DNA of 64,000 nt, from the NCBI GenBank assembly GCA_963422655.1, contig OY730440.1, forward strand, positions 992,001 to 1,056,000, in the 5' to 3' direction. This document shows positions 42,668-51,818 of the stretch, in pieces. Below the pieces are notes generated by a model. It had not been told where the DNA came from. It saw nothing but the letters and a program-made list of their open reading frames with translations, and ran no database searches. Positions within the stretch are counted from its first letter, which is position 1. Every line of letters begins with the position of its first letter. The translations under genes and the position numbers were made by a program. The stretch is from CATQHS01 sp963422655. GTDB taxonomy: Bacteria > Actinomycetota > Acidimicrobiia > Acidimicrobiales > Aldehydirespiratoraceae.

Positions 42668-44494
42668 TCAACGCGGAGCCGACCCCCACCCGCGAACCCG
42701 CACGGTGAGCTCGGGCTGGTGGTCGACCACATCGACCAGAACCCCGCCCACGTCGATCACCGATCCTGTGTCCACACTGCGAGCGCCCGGAACCCGGTGA
42801 TCCGGCGGAGCCACCACCCCAACACGTCCGTAGCGGTCGAGCAGAGCCAGCACCGCATACGCATCCCGGGCTCCTCCCTGGCCGGCGACGACCAGGTCCA
42901 TGCGGCGGACCCCGGCCTGTCGCAACGACTCCAGCAATCGACGGGGTGAGCCGGGGCCGTCGAGCACCACCACGGTCACGGCCCCGTGACGAAACACCGA
43001 AGCATCGGGCACCGTCGACCAGCCCCGCGGTACGACCGGAGCCGCGACCACACTCCACGCCAGCACGGCCGTCACCAGACCGGCCCCGGTCAAGCGAACC
43101 GGGCGGCGGGCCCGAAGGGCCATTACCACACCGGCGCCCACCACCACCGACGCGGTCACCCCGAGCATCGCCGGCGGGGCCAGGGCCGCCGCCGACGCCA
43201 CGGTACGCACCCACCACAATGCAATGGCGGTGGGTCGGTGGATCAGCCAGGCCGGCCAACCGCCGAGCGCTCCGGCGGCCATACCCCCGGTCAGACCCCA
43301 CATCATCACCGGGCCCGCGGCCGGAGCGGCCAAAACGTTGGCCGGCAGCGACGCCACCGGCACCGACCCGAAGGTCGCCACCAGCAACGGCATCACCGCC
43401 AACTGGGCCCCGGCCGTGGTCGCCACCGCCAGCCGCAACGGGTGAGGGCCCCTCAGCCGCGACGTGATCCGGGGCGTGAGCCACAAGATGCCAGCCGTGG
43501 CACATACCGAGAGCTGAAAGGCCAGCATCCGCAGCACGAAAGGGTCGATCACCAACACGATGGCCACCGCCCAGGCCAGGGTGCGCATACCCTGGGTGGG
43601 GCGGCCCAGAGCCGCGCTCGCCACCGCCACCCCGGCCATGGCCACGGCCCGCAGAACCGAAGGCTCGAAGCGGGTGATCATGGCGAATATCCCGAGCACC
43701 AAGGCGAGGGCCAGGATCCGGCCGCCGGGCCGGAGCCGAGCGACCAACGGTGCGGCCAGAGCCATCACGAAGGCCACGTTCTGCCCGGACACGACCAGCA
43801 CATGGCCCAGACCGGCGGCCCGGAAGTCGTCGGCCAGCCGCGGGGACTGGTCGCGGTCGTCGCCGTACACCATCCCGGTGAACAGCGACCGATCATCGAC
43901 GGCCAGACCGGCCGCACCCGAAGCGAGCAGGCGGCGGATGCGGTTGGCGAACCCCGGCAAGGGGGCGGCCGGAGCCCGATCGTGCACAGTCGTGACCGTC
44001 ATCTCGCCCACGATGTGACGGCTGCGCTGCCACCGGCTCGTTTCGGCTCGAATCACGCCGGTGATCTCGACCCGCTCGCCGGCCAGAGCCCGGTCGAGGC
44101 GCTGAGCCGCGGCTCCGTGAGCCCGGGCTTCGAATCGCTTGCCTTGGTGACGTACGGTCACCCGCACACCGGTAGGTCCCTGAGGCCGGGGGTCGTCCAG
44201 CAACGTGACCCAGCCCTGGACCGGACCGGTGGTCGGGGCGACGAGCCCCGCTTCGGCTCGGGCGCCCATCATGCTGGTGGTGACCAGAAAGGCGATACCG
44301 ATCACCGGTACCGAAGGCCGCCACACTCCCAGGGCCAAGACGGCCAGAACCACGGGCCAAGGCACCGAGTAACCCGCCAGCGAGCCGACCAGGGCGCCGG
44401 CCAGGGCCGCGTAGGGCTTCATCCCCGGGTCGGGCCCGAGATGGCCGACCCGAGGCAACCGAACCTTCGGAAAGCGGGTTCGAGGCCGGCTCAC
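42668..44494 (-). CDS. comEC: ComEC/Rec2-family DNA-uptake channel protein
   Basis: 608 residues with about ten membrane helices. The competence core is visible: FAAGLGHVLVVSGQNVAFVM appears as AAGLGHVLVVSGQNVAFVMA (~225), PTQGMRTLAWAVAIVLVIDP (~300) and FQLSVCATAGILWLTPRI. An N-terminal DUF4131-like part precedes it. The C-terminal metallo-beta-lactamase-like domain is short (HGAVTVVVLDGPGSPRRLLE) and lacks the HxHxDH nuclease motif. It forms the membrane channel for single-stranded DNA. The GTG start overlaps the comEA stop. Confidence 0.93.
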   Translation of the reverse strand: MSRPRTRFPKVRLPRVGHLGPDPGMKPYAALAGALVGSLAGYSVPWPVVLAVLALGVWRPSVPVIGIAFLVTTSMMGARAEAGLVAPTTGPVQGWVTLLDDPRPQGPTGVRVTVRHQGKRFEARAHGAAAQRLDRALAGERVEITGVIRAETSRWQRSRHIVGEMTVTTVHDRAPAAPLPGFANRIRRLLASGAAGLAVDDRSLFTGMVYGDDRDQSPRLADDFRAAGLGHVLVVSGQNVAFVMALAAPLVARLRPGGRILALALVLGIFAMITRFEPSVLRAVAMAGVAVASAALGRPTQGMRTLAWAVAIVLVIDPFVLRMLAFQLSVCATAGILWLTPRITSRLRGPHPLRLAVATTAGAQLAVMPLLVATFGSVPVASLPANVLAAPAAGPVMMWGLTGGMAAGALGGWPAWLIHRPTAIALWWVRTVASAAALAPPAMLGVTASVVVGAGVVMALRARRPVRLTGAGLVTAVLAWSVVAAPVVPRGWSTVPDASVFRHGAVTVVVLDGPGSPRRLLESLRQAGVRRMDLVVAGQGGARDAYAVLALLDRYGRVGVVAPPDHRVPGARSVDTGSVIDVGGVLVDVVDHQPELTVRVRGWGSAPR

Positions 44495-45153
44495 ACGTAG
44501 GCGAAGGGCCGGAGTCGCTCGATAGTGGCCGGACCGATGCCGGCTACGGCATCGAGGTCGTCAAGAGTACCGAACGAACCCACCCTCTCGCGGTACTCGA
44601 CAATCGCCGCGGCCAGAGCCGGGCCGATGCCGGGCAACGACTCCAGAGCGGCAGCGTCGGCATCGTTGACATCGATCCGCAACGGATCGGTCGTCGACTC
44701 CGGTCGGAGGGTGGGATGCACCACATCGGGTTCGTCGGTCTGCCCCAGGGCCGGAACCCATAGACGAGCGCCGTCATCGAGGGGCTCGGCCAGGTTGAGT
44801 CGAGATTCGTCGGCGTCGTCGGCGAATCCCCCGGCCGCGGCCACGGCATCGATCACCCGGTCGCCGTCGTTCAACTCGTACACGTCGGGTTCGGCAACGG
44901 CGCCGGCCACATGGACTCGGATGGTGCGGGGCCTGTCCGCCGGAAGCGCCGGGCTCATCGGGGTCTCCCCGACCATGGGCAAGATGGTCTCGACATCGGG
45001 GCCGGGCGGCGGCCGCAGGGCCCACCATCCCCCCACGCAGGCCGCGATCACGGCGAGGGCGCCGATCACCAAAGCCTTGACCGATGTCCCGAGCCGGTCG
45101 GCCAGCCCCTCGATGGTGAGAGGCACCGGGCGCTGTTCGGGTTCTGACACCAA
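44491..45153 (-). CDS. comEA: ComEA-family DNA-binding protein
   Basis: 220 residues. One membrane anchor (KALVIGALAVIAACVGGWWA, ~26-46), an SLBB domain (RVHVAGAVAEPDVYELNDGD, ~80) and a C-terminal helix-hairpin-helix pair (RIDVNDADAAALESLPGIGP and DLDAVAGIGPATIERLRPFA). It would bind incoming double-stranded DNA outside the membrane and hand it to ComEC. The pair supports competence machinery or an ancestral remnant of it; no pilus genes are in the window. Confidence 0.94.
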   Translation of the reverse strand: MVSEPEQRPVPLTIEGLADRLGTSVKALVIGALAVIAACVGGWWALRPPPGPDVETILPMVGETPMSPALPADRPRTIRVHVAGAVAEPDVYELNDGDRVIDAVAAAGGFADDADESRLNLAEPLDDGARLWVPALGQTDEPDVVHPTLRPESTTDPLRIDVNDADAAALESLPGIGPALAAAIVEYRERVGSFGTLDDLDAVAGIGPATIERLRPFAYV

Positions 45154-45328
45154 TCCAACTCTCTCTCGTGCGGTGTCGAGGCCGTCGAAAGCGAATCAAC
45201 TCCGAGAGGCAGTCATATGACCGAACGATCACCCGGAGCCGCCCTGATCCTACCGAGCTGGCCTCCGAACTGCTGGCTCCGAGTCCCTGACCCGACCCCG
45301 GGCGACCTGGCTCTGCGGGCGGTTCCGG

Positions 45329-46027
45329 TCAGAACAGAGTCGCCGAGAGCCGCTTGCGCCAGAGGGCCGTGCGGGGATCATCGACACCGAGGGTCTCCAA
45401 GAGATCCACGAAACGTTGACGGGCATCCTCGTCGTGCTTCACCGATCCCAACAGCTCGAAGAGCTGGGTCTCGATGTCGGAACTGGGCTCACCCAAGCGG
45501 GCCGTGGCCAGCAGCCGGCGCACCTCGGGCGTATGGGGGATGCGCTCGAGCAACTCGATCGCCTCCTCGGACCGATCGCTGGAGATGAGCAGGTCGGCCA
45601 TGGCCACGTTGGCGGCCTCGTTGCCGGGCTCGACCTCCAGAGCGGCCCGCAGCGACGCCTCGTCGCCGGCGGCCACCAGCCGCTCCACCTCGGTCGGCTC
45701 CGGGGCGTCCACCAATTTCTCCACGAAGGTGCGCACTGCCGCCTCGCCCTGAGCACCCATGAAGCCGTCCACCACCTGCCCGTTCTTCATGGCGTACACA
45801 GCCGGTATCGATTGGACCCGGAAGGCCTCGGCTACGGCGCGGTTCTTGTCGATGTCCACCTTGGCCAGTTCGACCTTGCCACCGGTGGAGGCCACCACCT
45901 TCTCGAGGATCGGTCCGAGTTGGCGGCACGGCCCGCACCAATCGGCCCACAGGTCGACGACGACGGGAACTGTCTTGGACCGATCCACCACCTCGGTTTG
46001 AAACGTCGCATCAGTCACATCGGCCAT
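45329..46027 (-). CDS. Thioredoxin-TPR protein (YbbN/CnoX-like)
   Basis: About 232 residues. N-terminal thioredoxin fold with active site LWADWCGPCRQLGPI (WCGPC) and cis-Pro in VQSIPAVYAMKNGQ. The C-terminal half is helical tetratricopeptide-like (VERLVAAGDEASLRAALEVE, SEEAIELLERIPHTPEVRRL). Such proteins are holdase/redox co-chaperones. The ATG giving MADVTDATFQ is used; a start 4 codons earlier is possible. Confidence 0.92.
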   Translation of the reverse strand: MADVTDATFQTEVVDRSKTVPVVVDLWADWCGPCRQLGPILEKVVASTGGKVELAKVDIDKNRAVAEAFRVQSIPAVYAMKNGQVVDGFMGAQGEAAVRTFVEKLVDAPEPTEVERLVAAGDEASLRAALEVEPGNEAANVAMADLLISSDRSEEAIELLERIPHTPEVRRLLATARLGEPSSDIETQLFELLGSVKHDEDARQRFVDLLETLGVDDPRTALWRKRLSATLF

Positions 46028-46160
46028 GACAGGGTGCAACGTAGCCGACTACGACCGCCGCAGCGCAGCCGGGCAACGCCGGGGCGCTCGGAGACGAGAG
46101 GACTGGAAAAGAGGGCCCCGGTGAAGAACCTCTGAGCCGGGTTCGACTGGAGCGGTTCAT

Positions 46161-47054
46161 ATGTGGTCTTCTGGAACGGCTATGAGCCCCAGCGCCGCCG
46201 ATTTTCTCACTGTGCTGCGCCACCTCGATCTCTGCGATCCTGTGCTCATCGTCCATCTCGAAGGATGGTTCGATGCCGGAGGCTCGGCCGCGTCGGCCAT
46301 GGCCCGGGCCCGGGAGGCGTCCGGAGCCGAGTTGGTGGCCCGCTTCGACACCGAATGGCTGCTGGATCATCGGGCCAATCGACCCATGATGCGTCTGGAG
46401 GACGGGGTCAACACCGGTTTGGAATGGCCGAAAATCGAGATCGCGGCCGGCCGAGACTCCAAAGACACCGACATCTTGTTCCTCTACGGCGCCGAACCCG
46501 ACCACAACTGGAGGACTTTCGCCGCCGCCGTGGTGGGCTACGCCACCGATCAGAGAGTCAGTCGCATGGTAGGCCTGGGCGCCTACCCGGCGGCCGTACC
46601 CCATACCCGGCCTCCTCGGATCTCGACAACAGCCTCCTCGTCGGATCTGATCAAGGGCGACTACAGCAATGCCAACCTCGACGTTCCCGCCGGGGTCGAA
46701 TCGGTGCTCGAGGTGGCTCTGGCCGCGGCCGGCATTCCCACCATCGGATTGTGGGCCCAAGTGCCCCATTACGTTTCGACTACGCCCTACCCGGCTTCTT
46801 CGGTCGCTCTCATCGAGAGACTGGGTGATGCAGCCGGCCTCGAACTCGACCCCGGCCCTCTGATCGAGCGGTCGATAGTGGCTCGGAGCCGGTTCGACGA
46901 TCTGGTGGCCGCCGAGACATCTCACCAAGAGATGGTGGCGGAGCTGGAACGACGGATGGACGAATCCGGCGCCATGACCGTCCGGCTACCGTCGGGCGAA
47001 GAACTGGCGGCCGAAGTGGAACGATTCCTCCGAGACCAAGGGAAAGGCATATGA
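46161..47054 (+). CDS. PAC2-family protein (proteasome-assembly-chaperone-like)
   Basis: 297 residues; GGAG 7 bases before the ATG supports this start. Family features: VLIVHLEGWFDAGGSAASAM (~29), ARFDTEWLLDHRANRPMMRL (~60), LFLYGAEPDHNWRTFAAAVV and VPHYVSTTPYPASSVALIER (~205). In actinobacteria PAC2 proteins are common and may relate to proteasome or carboxylate-amine ligase chemistry, but the function is unproven. Its stop overlaps the next start as ATGA. Confidence 0.9.
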   Translation: MWSSGTAMSPSAADFLTVLRHLDLCDPVLIVHLEGWFDAGGSAASAMARAREASGAELVARFDTEWLLDHRANRPMMRLEDGVNTGLEWPKIEIAAGRDSKDTDILFLYGAEPDHNWRTFAAAVVGYATDQRVSRMVGLGAYPAAVPHTRPPRISTTASSSDLIKGDYSNANLDVPAGVESVLEVALAAAGIPTIGLWAQVPHYVSTTPYPASSVALIERLGDAAGLELDPGPLIERSIVARSRFDDLVAAETSHQEMVAELERRMDESGAMTVRLPSGEELAAEVERFLRDQGKGI

Positions 47055-48085
47055 AGATCGACGCCTTGATCAACACCCTGGGCCGCGACTCGGGGTCCGG
47101 CCCGGCACTGGCCCGGGCCGGTGACCGGGCCCTGGCCCTGGAAGAGGCGGGCTACAGCGGGGCGCTCTCGGTGGAGACGTCGCATGACCCCTTCATCCCC
47201 TTGGCCCTGGCTGCCAGCCGCACCGACCGCATCGATCTCATAACCTCGATCGCTGTCGCCTTCGCCCGCAACCCCATGACACTGGCCCAGATCGGCTGGG
47301 ATCTGCAGACCCTGTCGGAGGGACGTTTCATACTGGGCCTGGGTAGCCAGATCCGGCCCCACATCACTAAACGGTTCTCCATGCCGTGGTCGGATCCCGC
47401 GGCCCGGATGCAGGAGATGATCGAGGCCATCCGAGCCATCTGGAACTGCTGGCAGACCGGCGAACGGCTCGCCTTCCGGGGCTCGTACTACCAGCACACG
47501 CTGATGACGCCCATGTTCGATCCCGGCCCCATCGACTGCCCCCCGCCCCGGATCATGCTGGCCGCGGTGGGACCGCACATGACTCGGACCGCGGGCCGGG
47601 TGGCCGACGGCTTCATCTCCCACTCCTTCCAGACGGCCTCCTACCTGCGAGCCGTAACCCTCCCCAACATCGAGAGAGGGCTGGCCGAGTCGGGACGATC
47701 CCGGTCCGACTTCGAGATGTCGATGCCGGTATTCGTCGTCTCGGGCTTCACCGACGAACAAGTCGCAGCATCAGACGCTTCGACCCGCAAGCAGATCGCA
47801 TTCTACGGCTCGACCCCTGCCTACCGCCCGGTACTGGAACACCACGGCTGGGCCGACGCGTCCGGCGAGCTCAACCGCCTGTCCAAACAGGGCCGGTGGG
47901 ACGAGATGACCAACTTGATCGACGACGAGATGCTCGACGCCTTCGCCATCGTTGCCGACCCCTCCGACGTACCCGGCCGGATCGCAAATCGCTTCGGCGG
48001 AGCGCTGGACCGGTTCCAGTTCCACGCCGGCATCGGGAACAACGCTTCGTGGGCCCCGATAATCGAGGAGATCAAGGCGAGCTGA
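47051..48085 (+). CDS. LLM-class F420-dependent oxidoreductase (TIGR03617-like)
   Basis: 344 residues. A luciferase-like TIM barrel: ALEEAGYSGALSVETSHDPF, RTDRIDLITSIAVAFARNPM, GRFILGLGSQIRPHITKRFS (~95) and RIMLAAVGPHMTRTAGRVAD (~170). Such enzymes use reduced coenzyme F420 or FMN to reduce or oxidise carbonyl or other small substrates; the substrate is unknown. Coupled to the PAC2 gene by an ATGA overlap. F420 use fits an actinobacterium. Confidence 0.92.
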   Translation: MKIDALINTLGRDSGSGPALARAGDRALALEEAGYSGALSVETSHDPFIPLALAASRTDRIDLITSIAVAFARNPMTLAQIGWDLQTLSEGRFILGLGSQIRPHITKRFSMPWSDPAARMQEMIEAIRAIWNCWQTGERLAFRGSYYQHTLMTPMFDPGPIDCPPPRIMLAAVGPHMTRTAGRVADGFISHSFQTASYLRAVTLPNIERGLAESGRSRSDFEMSMPVFVVSGFTDEQVAASDASTRKQIAFYGSTPAYRPVLEHHGWADASGELNRLSKQGRWDEMTNLIDDEMLDAFAIVADPSDVPGRIANRFGGALDRFQFHAGIGNNASWAPIIEEIKAS

Positions 48086-48191
48086 GCCCATCGCAGGGCG
48101 CGGGACGGCGCGGTCGGATCCGGTGCGATGACGCAGGGGCGGCGTCGGACGGCACCCTCATCTCGGGGCGATAGGCTGCACGGTCAGATCC

Positions 48192-48264
48192 GGGGCTATA
48201 GCTCAGTTGGTAGAGCGCTTCCATGGCATGGAAGAGGTCAGGGGTTCGATTCCCCTTAGCTCCA
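48192..48264 (+). tRNA. tRNA-Ala (anticodon GGC)
   Basis: Acceptor GGGGCTA pairs with TAGCTCC (one G-T), D-arm GCTCAGTTGGTAGAGC, anticodon stem around loop ATGGCAT (anticodon GGC), T-arm with GGTTCGATTCC. CCA is not encoded (ACTCCC follows). Confidence 0.95.
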
Positions 48265-48356
48265 CTCCCGTTCGGCGCTGCCCTCGGTTGCCGGAACGGC
48301 TCACGTCTCGTCAGAACGGCGGTGGTGGCCGGAACGGCTGGGCGTGCGGCCTCGGC

Positions 48357-48746
48357 TCATGTCTCGCTGTAGGCGGGGTAGTCGTGCCGGTCGACGGTGC
48401 GGCAATCGCTCCAGAGCCGTTCGAGCTGGTAGAAGTTCCGGGTTTCGGCATCGAAGACGTGAACGACGAAGCTGCCGTAGTCGAGCAGCACCCACTGGCG
48501 GCTGTCGGCGCCCTCGGTGCGAATCAGGGCCGGCCCGCCCGCGGTCGCCACGCCGGCCTCGACGCATTCGACGATGGCTCGCACCTGACGGGGGTTCGCG
48601 CCATGAGTGATGACGAACATGTCGGTCACTGCGATCACGTCGCCCACGTCGATGACGATCGTGTCCATCCCCCTCTTGCTGTCGGCGGCTGCGGCCGCGA
48701 CCAGGGCCCACCTCGAAGGATCGAGCGGCCCGTCCGGCGTCGTCAC
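48357..48746 (-). CDS. rsfS: Ribosomal silencing factor RsfS
   Basis: 129 residues. Motifs: AADSKRGMDTIVIDVGDVIA, TDMFVITHGANPRQVRAIVE, and the conserved end WVLLDYGSFVVHVFDAETRN with FYQLERLW. It binds ribosomal protein uL14 and blocks subunit joining in starvation. It overlaps the upstream LCP-like gene by 4 bases in the usual nadD-LCP-rsfS order. Confidence 0.96.
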   Translation of the reverse strand: MTTPDGPLDPSRWALVAAAAADSKRGMDTIVIDVGDVIAVTDMFVITHGANPRQVRAIVECVEAGVATAGGPALIRTEGADSRQWVLLDYGSFVVHVFDAETRNFYQLERLWSDCRTVDRHDYPAYSET

Positions 48747-50089
48747 AACACCACTTGGTCGAACCCGACCGTGATGGTTATGTCGATGATGCCGGCCGTG
48801 GGTTCGAGGTCGTCCACGAAGACCGCCTCGACGCCGAGCACATCGCCAATCGCGCCCGCAGCGTCGGCCAACTCGGACCGATGGTAAGCGACAACGCTCC
48901 GTATCACCCCGAACTCCGCAGCGTTGCCGATCACCGCCATGACGCCACCGGCGGCGACGATGTCGTCGACCAGGCTGTCTCGAACCGTCGGATCACCGAT
49001 GCCGTCGAGAAGTCGAACTGTGGGCCGAACGAATGAACGGGCCGTGATCGGCCTCGGCACCAGCTCGGCGGCTCGGGCCGCGATCCACGCCGATCCCTCG
49101 TCGTTCAAGACGTAGAACGGAGTCCGGCCCGCCTCCAAGACCACCGGCTGCAAGGGCGCCGTCTCCACTACTCTCGAGCCCAGACCCAGTGACCGCAAGA
49201 ACGGCCATATGCCGTCTTGGAAGGGCAGCACCGCCGTGTCGGGGTCCGGGGCTCGGTTGATGGATTCCAGCCAGGCCGTCCAGAGCGAACGCTGGCGCTC
49301 CACCCGGTTGGCTTCGGCCTCGTCGGGGTTGCGGAAGCCGTAGAGCCGAGCCGCCACATCAGCGTCGAGGTCCAACCGGCCCGCTGACAGCCAGGTCGTC
49401 AGGGAACCCCCGGTGAGAACGTTCAGATCATCGAACAGGAGGAAGGGAATCGGTTCGATCGTACCCAACCCAGCGGCCAGATTTTCCGTCGAGAACTCGA
49501 TCACCTCGTCGAAACCGAAGCCGAACAGGTTCTCGACCAAGAGCTCCACCTGAGCCAGTCCCCCTTCGGCCCAGGCCTTGCCGAGGAACTCCCCCTGCTG
49601 CTCGACCTGCTCGACGTTATCGCTGACCTCGCCGTCGGCGGATTTCTCGCCGTAGAGAACGAGGAGATCGGCCGGCAACAGCACCGCACCGCCGCCCTCA
49701 TCGAAATTGGTCTGAGCCAGGAAGGTCACACCGGTGAGATCACCGTCGTGGGTGTGGGCCACCAGAATCGTGGGGGTCGGCTGCACGAACGCCTCGTATC
49801 CCGGTTCGTCCGGTTCCAGCACCCTCCCCACGACATGGCCGACGGGAGTGTCGAGCACGGTGCGCGTCCCGCTCAGCCACAACAAGAAGACGGTCACTCC
49901 GGCACCGATGACGACGGCAGGAAACACGAACCTCCAAAAGGGGTGGGCGCGGGGGGCCGGATGGCGGCGGTTCGGCCGCAGCATCCGATGCCGCCGACGG
50001 GGAGCGGGCTCGGTGCCTTCGACCACAACCGCATCGTCGTCGCGATCAGCGGTGCGGTTGTGGTTGCCGGTCGTATCGAGAGTAGTCAC
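48743..50089 (-). CDS. LytR-CpsA-Psr-like membrane protein with LytR_C domain (degenerate catalytic core)
   Basis: About 448 residues from a GTG at 50089 with a good RBS (GGGAGTGGG). Basic N-terminus, one membrane helix (WRFVFPAVVIGAGVTVFLLW, ~55), an LCP-like outer domain, and a C-terminal LytR_C-type domain (VRLLDGIGDPTVRDSLVDDI, ~365). LCP enzymes attach wall polymers to peptidoglycan. Here the usual PRD motif reads PADLLV and the D-R pair after the first strand is missing, so phosphotransfer activity is doubtful. Confidence 0.8.
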   Translation of the reverse strand: MTTLDTTGNHNRTADRDDDAVVVEGTEPAPRRRHRMLRPNRRHPAPRAHPFWRFVFPAVVIGAGVTVFLLWLSGTRTVLDTPVGHVVGRVLEPDEPGYEAFVQPTPTILVAHTHDGDLTGVTFLAQTNFDEGGGAVLLPADLLVLYGEKSADGEVSDNVEQVEQQGEFLGKAWAEGGLAQVELLVENLFGFGFDEVIEFSTENLAAGLGTIEPIPFLLFDDLNVLTGGSLTTWLSAGRLDLDADVAARLYGFRNPDEAEANRVERQRSLWTAWLESINRAPDPDTAVLPFQDGIWPFLRSLGLGSRVVETAPLQPVVLEAGRTPFYVLNDEGSAWIAARAAELVPRPITARSFVRPTVRLLDGIGDPTVRDSLVDDIVAAGGVMAVIGNAAEFGVIRSVVAYHRSELADAAGAIGDVLGVEAVFVDDLEPTAGIIDITITVGFDQVVL

Positions 50090-50688
50090 TGCCCACTCCC
50101 GTACAACTCGTTGCTCTTTGCTACCTCGACGACCCCGGGCGGAACCAGAGCGGCCACGGGGCGGCCCTCTGCGAATCGGGCCCTGAGGTCGCAGGACGAA
50201 ATCTCCAGCGCTGGTATCTCCACCACCACGAACGGCCAATCCCCGGACGGTCGTCCTCCTCCACGCCCGCCCCGTTCCACGACAACGGTGGTGGCCAAGG
50301 CTCGGACCTGGTCGGATTGCTTCCAACTGTCGAGCCCCGCAGCCGCGTCAGAGCCCACCACGAGGTACAGATCGACCTCGCAATGATCGGCACGAAGCTG
50401 GGCCAAGGTGTCGGCCATGTAGCTCTCGCCTCCCCTGTCGATCTCGATGGTGCTGGCGATCAACCCGTAGAAACCAGCGACGGCAGCTTCGACCATGGCC
50501 AACCGTAGGTGGGCCGGGGTGACAGAACGCAGCGAGGATTTCTGCCACGGGTCATTGGCCACGACCATCAGCACGGCATCCAAATTCAGCCGGTGGCGCA
50601 CCTCAAGCGCCGCTGCGAGATGACCGAGGTGGGGCGGGTCGAAGGTACCGCCGAGCACGCCCAAGCGCGTACCGGCTGTGTGAAGCAC
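50086..50688 (-). CDS. nadD: Nicotinate-nucleotide adenylyltransferase
   Basis: 200 residues. Nucleotidyltransferase fold with GVLGGTFDPPHLGHLAAALE (~10-29, including the HLGH signature), VVANDPWQKSSLRSVTPAHL and LYLVVGSDAAAGLDSW. The ISSTxIR-like end is ISSCDLRARFAEGRPVAALV. It makes nicotinate adenine dinucleotide for NAD synthesis. First gene of the nadD-LCP-rsfS unit; its stop overlaps the next GTG. Confidence 0.96.
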   Translation of the reverse strand: MLHTAGTRLGVLGGTFDPPHLGHLAAALEVRHRLNLDAVLMVVANDPWQKSSLRSVTPAHLRLAMVEAAVAGFYGLIASTIEIDRGGESYMADTLAQLRADHCEVDLYLVVGSDAAAGLDSWKQSDQVRALATTVVVERGGRGGGRPSGDWPFVVVEIPALEISSCDLRARFAEGRPVAALVPPGVVEVAKSNELYGSGQ

Positions 50689-50767
50689 CGTCGAATTGTA
50701 CGGCGCATCGATAACAGAGTGCGGTCGAGACAGGCCAGAACCATCAGCCCGAGAGAATAGAACCGGC

Positions 50768-50801
50768 CAGAATCGGACAAAAAACCGTCAGAATCGGACA
50801 A
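50768..50801. promoter_or_regulatory. Two direct repeats upstream of the sigma-factor gene
   Basis: CAGAATCGGACAA occurs at 50768 and 50789, 21 bases apart (two helical turns), about 170 bases before the sigma-factor start. This spacing suits a regulator binding one DNA face. They lie in the 273-base gap after nadD; no confident -35/-10 was found. Confidence 0.5.
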
Positions 50802-50961
50802 GAACCAGAAATTGGATGACAATGCCGCCGAAATGGTGTTAACTGGTACGGCGGACTGGAGTAGCGCGCCTGGGGAGTGCGCGCCAGTACCCGATTCCCC
50901 TTCGAGCAACCAGAGAGAAACGAGACAAACCGCGTCAGCGACTTGCCTCGAGTGAGAAACA

Positions 50962-51810
50962 ATGAGTGATTCAGTCGGACAGTACCTGAACGAGATCGGT
51001 GCGGTGGCACTGCTCAACGCTCAGGAAGAGCGCGAGCTTTCACAGGCCATCGAGCGCGGCGTGCAAGCCCGCCAACGCAAGGAACAAGGCGAGAGGGGCC
51101 CCAAGCTCAACAGAGCCATCCGCGACGCGGCGGCAGCCAAGGACCGTTTCATCCGGGCCAACCTGCGCTTGGTGGTGAGCGTCGCCCGTCGCTACCCCCT
51201 GCCCCCGTGCATGGAGCTGCTGGACCTGATCCAAGAAGGCAACCTCGGGCTCGAGCACGCCGTCGACAAGTTCGACTGGCGCAAAGGGTTCAAGTTCTCC
51301 ACTTACGCCACCTTCTGGATCCGCCAGGCCATCGGCCGGGCCCTCGACCAAAAGGCCAGCCTCGTGCGCCTGCCCGGAGACCGGTCGGCCAGCCTTCGAG
51401 CCGCCTTGCGCCAGGTGTCGGGCGACGGAGACGAGCTCGACGACGAGCACGCCCGCCTACACCGGCTCACCACCCCCACCTCGCTGGATCGCACCATCGG
51501 TGACGACGACAGCAACGAGCTCATCGACCTCCTGCCCGACATCAACCCGGGCCCGGAGATCGAGGTAATGGCCAAGGCTGAAGAGGAGATGGTCACCGAC
51601 CTCTTGAACATCCTCGAAGCTCGGGCCAAGAAAGCGGTCCAGCAGCGCTTCGGCCTGAAAGACGGCCGCAAACGCTCCTACCGAGAGGTCGGCGAAGAAC
51701 TGGGCGTCACCGCCGAAGCAGCCCGACGACTGGTCAAGCGGGCCATCATCAACGTCCGCGACCACGCCGAGACCCTGAACCTGACCGAGACCATCGACGA
51801 CGCCGCTTGA
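50962..51810 (+). CDS. Sigma-70 family RNA polymerase sigma factor (group 2)
   Basis: 282 residues. Region 1.2 (SVGQYLNEIGAVALLNAQEE), region 2 (LRLVVSVARRYPLPPCMELL, then DLIQEGNLGLEHAVDKFDWR and GFKFSTYATFWIRQAIGRAL), region 3 and region 4 (RSYREVGEELGVTAEAARRL) are all present; there is no long region 1.1. This suggests an alternative, RpoD-like sigma factor of SigB/HrdB-relative type. It is followed immediately by the DAHP synthase gene. Confidence 0.92.
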   Translation: MSDSVGQYLNEIGAVALLNAQEERELSQAIERGVQARQRKEQGERGPKLNRAIRDAAAAKDRFIRANLRLVVSVARRYPLPPCMELLDLIQEGNLGLEHAVDKFDWRKGFKFSTYATFWIRQAIGRALDQKASLVRLPGDRSASLRAALRQVSGDGDELDDEHARLHRLTTPTSLDRTIGDDDSNELIDLLPDINPGPEIEVMAKAEEEMVTDLLNILEARAKKAVQQRFGLKDGRKRSYREVGEELGVTAEAARRLVKRAIINVRDHAETLNLTETIDDAA

Positions 51811-51818
51811 AAGTGACC

